Origin: Kiloniellales bacterium
Lineage (GTDB): Bacteria > Pseudomonadota > Alphaproteobacteria > Kiloniellales > JAKSBE01
DNA: 11,385 nucleotides
NCBI GenBank assembly: GCA_030067055.1
Contig: JASJAL010000180.1
Location: 1 to 11,385 of the forward strand
Reading direction: 5' to 3'
Positions 1 through 7,183 of this stretch are shown piece after piece. Position 1 is the first letter of the stretch. Every line of letters begins with the position of its first letter. The translations under genes were made by a program, and so were the position numbers. The notes beneath the pieces are model-generated. The model was not told the DNA's origin and searched no databases. It saw only the letters and a program-made list of their open reading frames with translations.

Positions 1-128
1 AGCTTGGCAAGCTAGGACACGGCGCGTGATTCTCCCGGAACGACGACCGGAAAGGCAGCGTGAATTCGACAGGGTCAGCGCCAGCGAACGAGCGGCCGAT
101 GGCCGACGCGATCTGGCAAATTCGGACC

Positions 129-144
129 TGTGGCATCGGCCACA
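129..144. promoter_or_regulatory. Perfect inverted repeat upstream of the SARP regulator gene
   Basis: TGTGGC-ATCG-GCCACA is a perfect 6-bp inverted repeat with a 4-bp spacer, about 52 bp before the ATG at 197. Its size and position would suit an operator for a dimeric regulator, possibly autoregulation. A repeat this short can occur by chance in GC-rich DNA. No convincing -35/-10 pair was seen in positions 1-196, which otherwise hold nothing I can assign. A second short palindrome (AGCTTG-G-CAAGCT) lies at 1-13 against the window edge. Confidence 0.25.
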
Positions 145-196
145 TCACGAAATGCGATAGCGCTGCAAAACTGCGGCCTAGGGAAAAAACGCAGCC

Positions 197-2446
197 ATGG
201 CGTCGATCAGAACAGAGGTCGCAAAGCGGTCAATCGAAGAGGTCGGCGCCGCCTATATGAAGGGATGCGCCGGGCGCGAGGAACCGAGTTTGCCGGTCCT
301 CAAGATCTCGGTGTTCGGCGGCCTGGAGGTCCTGTCGCGGGGCGGCGAGCCGGTCCTCCTGTCGGGCCGGAAAGACCAAGCGCTGCTCGGCTTCCTGGCG
401 CTGTCGCCGGGAGTCACCTATTCGCGCGAGAAGCTGGCAGCTCTCCTGTGGTCCGACAGCGGCGAGCGCCAGGCCCGCGACAGCCTGAAGCAGGCCTTGC
501 TGCGCCTGCGTCGCTGCCTCGAACCCTACGCCATCGAACCTCTGGTTACCGATCGGCAGACGGTGACCCTGAACCGCGACCGCCTGTGGGTCGATGCGAG
601 GGTCTTCGAGACCTTGCTCCAGGACCGCAGCGCGGAGTCGATCGCGCGCGCCGCCTCACTCTACGCCGGTGACCTGTTGGAGGGTCTGCATGTGCAGGAT
701 GCGAGCTTCGAGGACTGGCTGCAGATCGAGCGTGAGCGCTTGCGGGCCTTGGCGACCGAGGCTAGCGCGGAGCTTATGGCGCTTTCGCTTGAGGACGGTC
801 GGCGCGACCGCGCCGCCTGCGCCGCGCGGCGGCTCTTGTCTCTCGACCCGCTGCACGAGGCAGCCTGCCGCACCTTGATGCAGGTACAGGCGGAGCGCGG
901 CGAGAGAACCCAGGCCCTGAAGCTCTACGAGACCCTGCGTTGCCGCCTGCAGCAGGAGCTTGCCGTCGAGCCGGAGCCGGAGACCGTGGCGCTCTATCGG
1001 TCGATCCGGAGCCGACGCGCCAACGGGACGGAGAGCGCTGGGAACTGCGACAGCGATGCCGGAAAAGTCGAGGCGGCCACCACAGCCGACGCGCCTCAAG
1101 TGGCCGATCCTGCTCGCAGCAAGCCGCAGTCCAAGCCCTCGATCGCCGTACTCCCCTTCGCCAACATCGGCGAGGATCCGAAGCAGGATTACTTCGCCGA
1201 CGGCCTTACCGAAGACATCATCACCGACCTGTCGCAGGTCTCGGGGCTCTTCGTCGCCTCCCGGCACAGCGCTTTCACCTTTAAGGGCACGTCGGTCGAG
1301 GCGCAAACCGCAGCGCAGGAACTGCAGGTCGACCACATCCTTCAGGGCCGCGTGCGTACCGCGGCCGGCCGGGTCCGGGTCACAGCCCAGCTGCTCGACG
1401 GGACGACCGGCGAGCACGTCTGGGCCGAGCGTTACGACCGCAGCCTGGAGGACATCTTTGCGCTGCAGGACGAGATCGCGAAGAGCATCGTCGAGGTTCT
1501 CAAGGTGAAGCTGCTGCCGGAAGAACTGGCCTGCATCACCAGCCAATCGACCAGCAGCGTGGATGCCTATCAGTACTACCTGATGGGGCGCGCCTTCTAT
1601 CTGCGGGGGATCGACCGGCATGGCCTGAGCATCGCCCGTAAGATGTTCGGCAAGGCGATCGAGATCGACCCGAACTACGCCCGCGCCCACGCGGCCCTCG
1701 CCGCCAGCGAATCCTACCTCTCGATGAGCGAGCCCGAGGTGACTTACGAAAGCAGCCTGGCCAGCAGCCTGAAGGCGCTGGCGCTGGACCCGAACCTTCC
1801 CGAAGCCCATGCCGTCCGGGGCCTGGTGCTCTATGCCGACGGCCGCTTCGCCGAGGCGACCAAGGAATTCGAGCTCGCCTTGAGCCTCGGTCCGGACTCG
1901 CATGAGACCCACTTCCTCTTCGCCCGGAACTGCCGGCTGCAAGGGCTGCACCAGAAGGCCGCGACTCTCTTCGAGGAGGCCGCGCGCTTGCGGCCGAAGG
2001 ACTATCGCGCGCTCGGCCTCTTGGCTTCGGAATACAAGATCCTTGGCAGAACCGAGGACTTCGAGGCTGCGGTGCGCCGGGCCCTGGAGCGTGTCGAGGC
2101 GGCGGTCGAGGCCCATCCCGAGAACGCAGACGCCCTGGCCTTCGGCAGCGCCCTGCTGGCCGAGCTGGGGCAGGCGGAGCGCGCCCAGGCCTGGGCGGAA
2201 CGCGCGATCACGCTCGGCCCCGACGACGCACTGGCCCACTACAACGTGGCTCGGACCTACGCCTTCCTCGGCGAACTCGGCACCGCCCTCGACCGCCTGG
2301 AGCAGGCTTTCCGGTCGCCGCCCGAATGGCAGCGCCGCCTCGCGCAATGGATGACGAGCGACGAGGACATCGACCCGCTGCGCGCGCATCCGAGGTTCCA
2401 GGCATTGATCGCTCGCCTCGAGGCCGAGCTCGGACCGCGGTCCTAG
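197..2446 (+). CDS. SARP/BTAD-type transcriptional regulator with TolB-N-like and TPR domains
   Basis: This is a predicted cytoplasmic transcription regulator of 749 residues. Residues about 34-130 form an OmpR/PhoB-like winged helix of the SARP type (LKISVFGGLEV, then a DSLKQALLRLRRCL recognition-helix region). Residues about 131-272 are the bacterial transcriptional activation domain. Residues about 313-437 match the TolB-N-like domain found in many alphaproteobacterial adenylate-cyclase-like proteins (SIAVLPFANIG, DYFADGLTEDIITDL, HILQGRVR). Residues about 455-745 contain TPR-like helical repeats (for example KAIEIDPNYARAHAALA and KALALDPNLPEAHAVRG). There is no membrane segment, cyclase or kinase domain. 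The start is uncertain: ATG 197 has AGGGA 12 nt upstream, while ATG 257 (residue 21) has AGAGG 14 nt upstream and would still keep the whole winged helix. The gene is convergent with the minus-strand operon, so its target is not evident from context. The ligand is unknown. The domain assignment is secure; the role as activator is inferred from the family. Confidence 0.9.
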   Translation: MASIRTEVAKRSIEEVGAAYMKGCAGREEPSLPVLKISVFGGLEVLSRGGEPVLLSGRKDQALLGFLALSPGVTYSREKLAALLWSDSGERQARDSLKQALLRLRRCLEPYAIEPLVTDRQTVTLNRDRLWVDARVFETLLQDRSAESIARAASLYAGDLLEGLHVQDASFEDWLQIERERLRALATEASAELMALSLEDGRRDRAACAARRLLSLDPLHEAACRTLMQVQAERGERTQALKLYETLRCRLQQELAVEPEPETVALYRSIRSRRANGTESAGNCDSDAGKVEAATTADAPQVADPARSKPQSKPSIAVLPFANIGEDPKQDYFADGLTEDIITDLSQVSGLFVASRHSAFTFKGTSVEAQTAAQELQVDHILQGRVRTAAGRVRVTAQLLDGTTGEHVWAERYDRSLEDIFALQDEIAKSIVEVLKVKLLPEELACITSQSTSSVDAYQYYLMGRAFYLRGIDRHGLSIARKMFGKAIEIDPNYARAHAALAASESYLSMSEPEVTYESSLASSLKALALDPNLPEAHAVRGLVLYADGRFAEATKEFELALSLGPDSHETHFLFARNCRLQGLHQKAATLFEEAARLRPKDYRALGLLASEYKILGRTEDFEAAVRRALERVEAAVEAHPENADALAFGSALLAELGQAERAQAWAERAITLGPDDALAHYNVARTYAFLGELGTALDRLEQAFRSPPEWQRRLAQWMTSDEDIDPLRAHPRFQALIARLEAELGPRS

Positions 2447-2456
2447 CGAGAGCTTC

Positions 2457-2532
2457 GCCACGCGGCCGTGGCCGTTGCTGCCGGGCCTGATCCGGCCGCA
2501 GGGCGCGAAATCCATGGCGGGCTTGGGATTTC
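2457..2532. terminator. Possible bidirectional terminator region between convergent genes
   Basis: The 87-bp gap between the stops at 2446 (+) and 2534 (-) contains three consecutive hairpin candidates. The first is GCCACG-CGGC-CGTGGC at 2457-2472. The second is GCCGG with a 7-nt loop and CCGGC at 2480-2496. The third is GAAATCC with a 12-nt loop and GGATTTC at 2507-2532, ending 2 bp from the hydrolase stop codon. None is followed by a real U-tract, so intrinsic termination is uncertain. The position between convergent genes is the main argument. Confidence 0.35.
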
Positions 2533-2533
2533 T

Positions 2534-3433
2534 TCATCGGTCTGCGAACCAGGCCATCACCTCTTCGACCAGGCCGCCATCGCGGACGCAGTCGTCGAAG
2601 GCATGCCCGCAGTTCGGCAGGCTGCGAAAGCGGACCTCTGCATCGACGCCCGTGCGGACCGCCGCCTCGCGCAGGGCCTGGCTCCAACGCGCCGCCCGTT
2701 CGACCCGGTTCCGGCCCTGGCGCCGGTCGACCTTCTTCCCTTTGCGGAGCGCCGGATCACGCTCGATGTCCCGCTCGCCGACGAGGACGAGGGTCGGGAT
2801 CTCGAGGAATGCACCGAGCTTCGGCCTGAAGCGCTGACCGCCGCGGGTCCCGGGCGCCAAGCCATAGGGATAGGCCTCGTCGGGGTCCGGCTGGGTGTAC
2901 CAACCGGCCGAGGATACCGCCAGGCGTGCGACCCGCTCCGGATGAAGCAGAGCGAAGCGATGGGCGAACTGGGCACCACCAGAGAAGCCGAAGAGATCGA
3001 TGCGGTCGACATCGATCCCGGTCGTCTCGGCGACTTCGCGCAGGATCGCGAAGAGCGCCCGGTCCGCCTGGCAGCGGTCCTGGGTCACCCTTTGGTAACG
3101 CTTGCATTGGGCTTCGGAAAACAGGGGCGCCACCAGAACCCGACCGCTGCGCTCGGCCCAGGGCGCGAAGGCGGCGATGTGCTCGTCGGCCCGGCGCGAT
3201 ATTCCATGCACCGTGACCAAGGGCGGCGCTTCCAGGTTTCTCTGGCTGGGAATGTAAAGATAGTAGGGAACGCCCTCCTCCTCCAGCGGCAGGCGCAGTT
3301 CCGCTCCGCCGCCCGGCAGGTCCGCACCACTGAGGGGCTGAGCTTGGAGATCCGAGGTGTGAGACGCCGCCGCCGCGGCCAGAAGACCCGTCGTCACGAT
3401 GAGCACCTTCGCTGAAAGACTGTGAAACGCCAT
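2534..3433 (-). CDS. Exported alpha/beta hydrolase (esterase/PHB-depolymerase-like)
   Basis: This is a predicted periplasmic or secreted serine hydrolase of 299 residues. The N-terminus MAFHSLSAKVLIVTTGLLAA followed by an Ala run looks like a Sec signal peptide, with cleavage likely near residue 23. The oxyanion segment is VTVHGISR (about 73-80). The nucleophile elbow is GFSGG with Ser151, the acid is probably Asp222 in GERD, and the catalytic His277 sits in NCGHAFDD. Cys110/Cys121 and Cys275/Cys282 could form disulfides, which fits export. The chosen start lies 19 bp after the upstream stop at 3453. An ATG at 3475 would add 14 residues (MAGRRRLEPPPLPS), overlap the upstream gene and bury the signal peptide, but it has a GAGG close by, so it cannot be excluded. 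This is the last gene of the four-gene minus-strand operon. The overall layout resembles feruloyl esterase and PHB-depolymerase-type hydrolases; the substrate is unknown. Confidence 0.87.
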   Translation of the reverse strand: MAFHSLSAKVLIVTTGLLAAAAASHTSDLQAQPLSGADLPGGGAELRLPLEEEGVPYYLYIPSQRNLEAPPLVTVHGISRRADEHIAAFAPWAERSGRVLVAPLFSEAQCKRYQRVTQDRCQADRALFAILREVAETTGIDVDRIDLFGFSGGAQFAHRFALLHPERVARLAVSSAGWYTQPDPDEAYPYGLAPGTRGGQRFRPKLGAFLEIPTLVLVGERDIERDPALRKGKKVDRRQGRNRVERAARWSQALREAAVRTGVDAEVRFRSLPNCGHAFDDCVRDGGLVEEVMAWFADR

Positions 3434-3452
3434 GCTGGGAAGCGGTGGCGGC

Positions 3453-4031
3453 TCAAGCCGCCTGCGCCCGGCCATAGACCTCGGCGATGCGGTCGCAGGG
3501 CAGCAGATCGAAGATCATGTGAATCCGTTCCGCCGAACCGTCGTTATGGGCCTCGTGCACCGCCTTGTTGTCGAACCACCAGAGCTCGCCCTCTTGCATG
3601 CGGACCTCTTCGTCGCCGCTCTTGAGGTAACTGCCGGCCGCGCTCTGCAAGACCAGGTGATAGCGATCGCGGAACCTGTAGTAGTCGCCTCGGTCGATGT
3701 GCGGATAGACCCGGCGACCGGGCATGAGACGGACGATCTTGGCGCGGCTCAGCTCGGCGTCCTGCTCGGTCGCAAAAGCTTCCAGGAAAGCCCGGGCCAC
3801 GATGAACCGGCGCGAGATCGTGGTATAGCGGCTCTCATGCACGTCGCGGCGCTTTCGATTGCCGATCTTGGACTTCACCAGACCCCGCAAGGGAATCGCC
3901 TGGGCCTCGCGCTGAACCGCGATCTTGTCCTGGCGGCCGGTGCTGAGGTTCCAGGCCTCAGGGATTGAGGCGATCTCGTCGAGAAATGGCCGCACGTCGA
4001 GGTCGTCCTTGATCCTACGGAAGTATTTCAT
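3453..4031 (-). CDS. Aspartyl/asparaginyl beta-hydroxylase-like Fe(II)/2-oxoglutarate oxygenase
   Basis: This is a 192-residue single-domain cytoplasmic protein of the AspH type, a double-stranded beta-helix dioxygenase that hydroxylates Asp/Asn side chains or related substrates using O2 and 2-oxoglutarate. The facial triad is visible: His111 and Asp113 in VYPHIDRG, and distal His159 in FDNKAVHEAHN. Arg169 (AERIHMIFDL) is placed to bind the 2-oxoglutarate carboxylate. The family signatures YHLVLQ (about 124-129) and EGELWWFDN (147-155) are present. It lacks the TM and TPR regions of animal AspH and the membrane parts of LpxO, so a soluble small-molecule or peptide substrate is likely. The start is supported by AGGAG at 4040-4044, 8 nt upstream. 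It lies 36 bp after the ABC transporter and 19 bp before the hydrolase in one operon. The fold and cofactor assignment are firm; the substrate is unknown. Confidence 0.88.
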   Translation of the reverse strand: MKYFRRIKDDLDVRPFLDEIASIPEAWNLSTGRQDKIAVQREAQAIPLRGLVKSKIGNRKRRDVHESRYTTISRRFIVARAFLEAFATEQDAELSRAKIVRLMPGRRVYPHIDRGDYYRFRDRYHLVLQSAAGSYLKSGDEEVRMQEGELWWFDNKAVHEAHNDGSAERIHMIFDLLPCDRIAEVYGRAQAA

Positions 4032-4039
4032 CGTCTCGT

Positions 4040-4044
4040 CTCCT
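4040..4044 (-). promoter_or_regulatory. Ribosome binding site of the AspH-like gene
   Basis: AGGAG on the minus strand lies 8 nt before the ATG at 4031. It supports independent translation initiation within the operon and fixes the start. Confidence 0.7.
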
Positions 4045-4067
4045 AGCTCGCATTCTGGGTGCTGATG

Positions 4068-5762
4068 TCAGCCCACGGCCCTGAGCGGCTGCGGCGCCGC
4101 GTTCTGCGCCAGCCAGTCAGCCGGCGCAAACTCGCGCAAACGTCGGTTCTCGACTTTGAGGATCCGGTCGGCTGCGGCGGCACGCGCCGGGTCGTGAGTA
4201 ACGAAGAGGACCGTGCCCGCGAAGTCCCTGACCACCGCTTCCAGGGCGTCGCGGGCCGCGTCGTCCAGGTTGGCATCCGCCTCATCCAGAAGCAGCACGC
4301 GGGGCCTGGAAAGCAGAGCGCGGGCCAAGGTGATCCGGGCGCGCTCGCCGGAGGACAGACCGCCGCCGCTCTCGGAAATGCGGCTTTCGATGCCGGCCGG
4401 CAGGCGGGCGACGAGGGCCTCGAGACCGAGAGCGGCGATGCTGCGCTCGAGATCTTCGGCGGTCCAGGCGGTCGCGCCGTAGGTCAGGTTGAGGCGCAGC
4501 GAGCCGCGCAGCAGCGGCAGGTCGGGCGAAACCATGCCAAAGGTACGACGGACCTCCTGCCAGCGGCACTTGCAGATATCCTGGCCGTCCAGCCGGACGC
4601 GGCCTTTGTCCGGATCCAGGATTCCGGCAACTAGGCGCAGCAGGGTCGACTTGCCGGCGCCGTTGGCACCGACGATGGCAACCCGCTCGCCCGCCTCGAT
4701 GGTCGCATCCAGGTCGCGGAACAGCCCGTCGAAGCCGACCCCACGCAGCTCGATCCGACCCGGGCCCGGACGCAGAGAGCGTCTTGCCCTGTGGTCCGAT
4801 CGACGTCCGACCGGCTTGAGCGCCAGCATTCGCTCCAGCTTCTCCCGTGCGATCAGCGCGCCGTTCCAGTATTCGTAGACCCGGCCCAGGTCCTGCAGTC
4901 GGGGCGCCAGCAAGCCGGCGACCACCATGGCCGCCACCACGGCGCCGGGGCTGGCGAGGCCTAGTCCGACCTGCAGGGCGCCAGCGAAAAGGGCGCAGGC
5001 GCCGGCCAAGCTTGCGCTCGCCTCGGAAAGCGCGCGCAGCAGGCCGATCACTCTGGCGCGCGCGACCAGCGCGTGGCGCAGGCGCGTGCTGAGGCGCTCA
5101 AAGCGTCGTTTCTCCTTGGCCTCCTGACCGAAGGCCTCGACCACTCCGATGTTTGCGACCCGGTCGTTGAGCTGCGCGGCCAGGCGACCCCGACGGCGCC
5201 GGGATACCCGGGTCGTCGCACGCAGGTGCGGACCGACCGCCAGGGCCAGCCCGGCCGTCACCGTGACCGCGATGCCGACTGCCAGGGCCACCACCGGCTC
5301 GACCAAGGCAAGGACTGCGATCGCCAGCACGGTCGCCAGTCCGCTGACCGTCAGCCGGGCCAGACCAAAGCTGATCCACTGCCGCAGGGTGGTCAGGTCG
5401 CCGACGAAGCGCAGCACGATGGCCCCACGGCTCATCTGCCGGGCCCCCTCCGCGCCGATTCGCGCGATGTGGCGGAAAAGGCGCAAGCGCAGGGCGTGGA
5501 CATAACCCTGTCCCAGGTGCTCGGCATCGAGATGACCGCGCCAGCGCAACCAGGCGCCAAACGCGATCGTCACGCTCAAGCCGGCAGCGAAGGCACCCGC
5601 CTCGTCCAGCGGAAAGGGCGCCTGCGGTGCGATCAACCGGTCGAATCCGTTCTTGACCAGCAGGGCGGTCGCCACCGCGACACCGGCCTGCGCGATGCCG
5701 TTGGCGACGAGGTAGGCGAAGCGTAGTCGGCGACGACCGGAGAGGACGGCGGGGAGTCGCAT
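4068..5762 (-). CDS. Fused ABC half-transporter (6 TM plus nucleotide-binding domain) with unusual Q-loop
   Basis: This 564-residue protein has an exporter-type layout. Six hydrophobic segments lie at about 15-35, 56-74, 137-155, 157-178, 247-266 and 272-287, and the nucleotide-binding domain spans about 335-545. Walker A is GANGAGKST (365-373), the signature is LSSGE (469-473), Walker B is VLLLDEADANLD with catalytic Glu494, and the H-loop is VTHD with His523. These suggest an active ATPase that dimerises through the TM region. Two features depart from the usual exporter NBD. The Q-loop reads VSPDLPLLRGS where VPQD is expected, so the Gln is replaced by Pro413. The segment before Walker A (GVGFDGLFRDLD) is short and has no clear A-loop Tyr. 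GAGG at 5772-5775, 9 nt upstream, supports the start. It follows the P-loop gene by 32 bp and precedes the AspH-like gene by 36 bp. It is probably an exporter, but the substrate is unknown; CydC/CydD-like roles have no support here. Confidence 0.9.
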   Translation of the reverse strand: MRLPAVLSGRRRLRFAYLVANGIAQAGVAVATALLVKNGFDRLIAPQAPFPLDEAGAFAAGLSVTIAFGAWLRWRGHLDAEHLGQGYVHALRLRLFRHIARIGAEGARQMSRGAIVLRFVGDLTTLRQWISFGLARLTVSGLATVLAIAVLALVEPVVALAVGIAVTVTAGLALAVGPHLRATTRVSRRRRGRLAAQLNDRVANIGVVEAFGQEAKEKRRFERLSTRLRHALVARARVIGLLRALSEASASLAGACALFAGALQVGLGLASPGAVVAAMVVAGLLAPRLQDLGRVYEYWNGALIAREKLERMLALKPVGRRSDHRARRSLRPGPGRIELRGVGFDGLFRDLDATIEAGERVAIVGANGAGKSTLLRLVAGILDPDKGRVRLDGQDICKCRWQEVRRTFGMVSPDLPLLRGSLRLNLTYGATAWTAEDLERSIAALGLEALVARLPAGIESRISESGGGLSSGERARITLARALLSRPRVLLLDEADANLDDAARDALEAVVRDFAGTVLFVTHDPARAAAADRILKVENRRLREFAPADWLAQNAAPQPLRAVG

Positions 5763-5771
5763 TTGAGCTTC

Positions 5772-5775
5772 CCTC
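5772..5775 (-). promoter_or_regulatory. Ribosome binding site of the ABC transporter gene
   Basis: GAGG, within AGAGGGAAG on the minus strand, lies 9 nt before the ATG at 5762. It lies in the 32-bp gap after the P-loop gene and confirms the ABC transporter start. Confidence 0.7.
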
Positions 5776-5794
5776 TATCCAACGTCAGGCCGGA

Positions 5795-6943
5795 TCAAGC
5801 CGGGATCCGGGCGGGTGCGGCCAGGCGGGGCGGCAGCCAGGCGCCGTCGGTCAGATCGGCGAGCGATACGATGGGAGTCTCCAGCACGCGCGCCGCCTCG
5901 CGCACGGCCAGCGGGCTGGAGGTCATCCGGCCGGCGAGGGCGATCGGCGTCATCGCATTGGCTGCGAGCCTGCGGACCCCCGCTTCGGCGCCCATGGCAT
6001 CGCTGGCCGCGACCACCACGTCGTCGACCAGCTCGGCAAAGACCGGGGTCTCGACCAGGTCGGCGGTCTCGGAGAAGAACAGACCGTCCGCCAGCTCGAG
6101 GATGATGACGTCGGGCCGATCCTCGGCCAGCCAGCGGACCATCGCGGGCAGCAGCGCGGTGAGCTCGTCCGCCGGCACCTTGTAGGTCGAGGCGTAGCCG
6201 AAGTCGGTGAAGTCCAGCACCTCCGAGGCGCCGGCATCGACGTAGGCCCAGCGGTCGCCGCCGGCACCGGTGCCGGTGACCTTGCCGACCGCGACCTTGA
6301 GGCCGTTGCTGCTGAGGCCCCGGACCATGCCGGCGATAGTCGTGGTCTTGCCGGCGTTCATCGAGGTGCCGACGACCGACAGGGTGTAGGGCCGAGCGGA
6401 AATCGGCCGGGCGCCGGAGAGGGCATAGTCCTTCAGGTTGAGGATCCGGCCCTCGACATCGGCGACCAAGCCGATCGGGGTGATCTGGGTCGCCGGCCTG
6501 GTCGCGCCGTGGCGGTTGATGCAGAGCGCCGCGATGCCACCCCCGGCCACCATGTGGCAAGGCTCCAAGCGCTTCGGCACCAGCGCCTCAAACTGATCGC
6601 TGGCGTAGCGGGCGCCGAAGCAGAGCAGAACCTCGTCGCCGACGTAGAGCTGGCCACGGCGGCCCTCGGGATTCTCGATCCGGCGGTGGTGGCCGATCCG
6701 ATCGATCCGGGCGAGAACCAGGTCGCCGGCCTGGGGCCGGACCCCGAAGCTGAAGAGGACGGCGGCGTCGCCGAGCGCGATCCGCCGCGTCGCGTAGGAG
6801 CGTTTGGCCGCTTGCAGGCGTCCCGGCGCCAGCGGCTCGGGCTCGATCGCGGCATCGGCCGAGAGCCGGCGGTTGAGATTGATCGGCGCGGGCGAAAGGG
6901 CCCGACCCACATCCTTGCCGAGTGCGCTGAACTCCTTGATCAC
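5795..6943 (-). CDS. Uncharacterised P-loop NTPase with N-terminal beta-rich domain
   Basis: With the GTG start at 6943 this is a 382-residue soluble protein. Residues about 187-360 form a P-loop NTPase domain. Walker A is VVGTSMNAGKTTT, with Lys199, and resembles the dethiobiotin synthetase/MobB/DUF1611 group. A Walker-B-like strand is DVIILELADG (278-287). Residues about 20-175 form a separate beta-rich part with segments AGDLVLARIDRIG, GQLYVGDEVLLCFGARYASD and HMVAGGGIAALC; I do not recognise this family. The start is decided by a strong GGAGGAG at 6950-6956, 8 nt before GTG. In-frame ATGs at 6958, 6976 and 7018 lack a Shine-Dalgarno sequence, and the frame beyond them up to 7291 reads like low-complexity, non-coding Pro/Arg-rich sequence. 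It is the first gene of the minus-strand operon and is divergent from hyi. Ligase, GTPase or cofactor-assembly roles are all possible. Confidence 0.82.
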   Translation of the reverse strand: MIKEFSALGKDVGRALSPAPINLNRRLSADAAIEPEPLAPGRLQAAKRSYATRRIALGDAAVLFSFGVRPQAGDLVLARIDRIGHHRRIENPEGRRGQLYVGDEVLLCFGARYASDQFEALVPKRLEPCHMVAGGGIAALCINRHGATRPATQITPIGLVADVEGRILNLKDYALSGARPISARPYTLSVVGTSMNAGKTTTIAGMVRGLSSNGLKVAVGKVTGTGAGGDRWAYVDAGASEVLDFTDFGYASTYKVPADELTALLPAMVRWLAEDRPDVIILELADGLFFSETADLVETPVFAELVDDVVVAASDAMGAEAGVRRLAANAMTPIALAGRMTSSPLAVREAARVLETPIVSLADLTDGAWLPPRLAAPARIPA

Positions 6944-6949
6944 GTCCGT

Positions 6950-6956
6950 CTCCTCC
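6950..6956 (-). promoter_or_regulatory. Strong ribosome binding site selecting a GTG start
   Basis: GGAGGAG on the minus strand is followed, 8 nt after GGAGG, by GTG at 6943. It overlaps the alternative ATG at 6958, which argues against that ATG being used. This is the best Shine-Dalgarno match near any candidate start of the P-loop gene. Confidence 0.75.
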
Positions 6957-7158
6957 ATCGCAGGTGCCACGTTCATAGAACGGAACAAGCGGCGATCTAT
7001 TCTCCGGCCTGGCGTCATTTCCGTTTCGGGGCTGACACCTCGCCGATCCGCCGCCTTCGGGCCGCCGGGGCCGCCGCGGCGATCCGCCGGCGGTCCGGTC
7101 TCGCGGTTCGGATCGGGCGCAGCGGGCCTGGGGGACGCCCGCGTGGACGGCGGCGCCC

Positions 7159-7183
7159 GGATCGGACGATCCATTCGGATGGA
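7159..7183. repeat. Two overlapping short palindromes upstream of hyi
   Basis: GGATC-GGAC-GATCC (7159-7172) and TCCAT-TCGG-ATGGA (7170-7183) share three bases, and each has 5-bp arms and a 4-bp spacer. The pair is centred about 155 bp before the hyi start. Two equal-geometry palindromes side by side could be tandem operator half-sites, but short matches of this kind are not rare in GC-rich DNA. Confidence 0.3.

Noticed and set aside
60..260. Small open frame of 66 codons before the SARP gene
   Set aside because: It has no clear RBS, an unusual composition and overlap with the SARP start; not supportable as a gene.
656..2515. Long open frame (619 codons) on the minus strand, antisense to the SARP gene
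   Set aside because: It is a shadow of a GC-rich gene. The plus-strand frame carries clear SARP, BTAD, TolB-like and TPR motifs, while the antisense product has no recognisable domain.
2468..3415. Plus-strand open frame antisense to the hydrolase
   Set aside because: The minus strand encodes a complete hydrolase with nucleophile, acid and histidine motifs; the plus frame has none.
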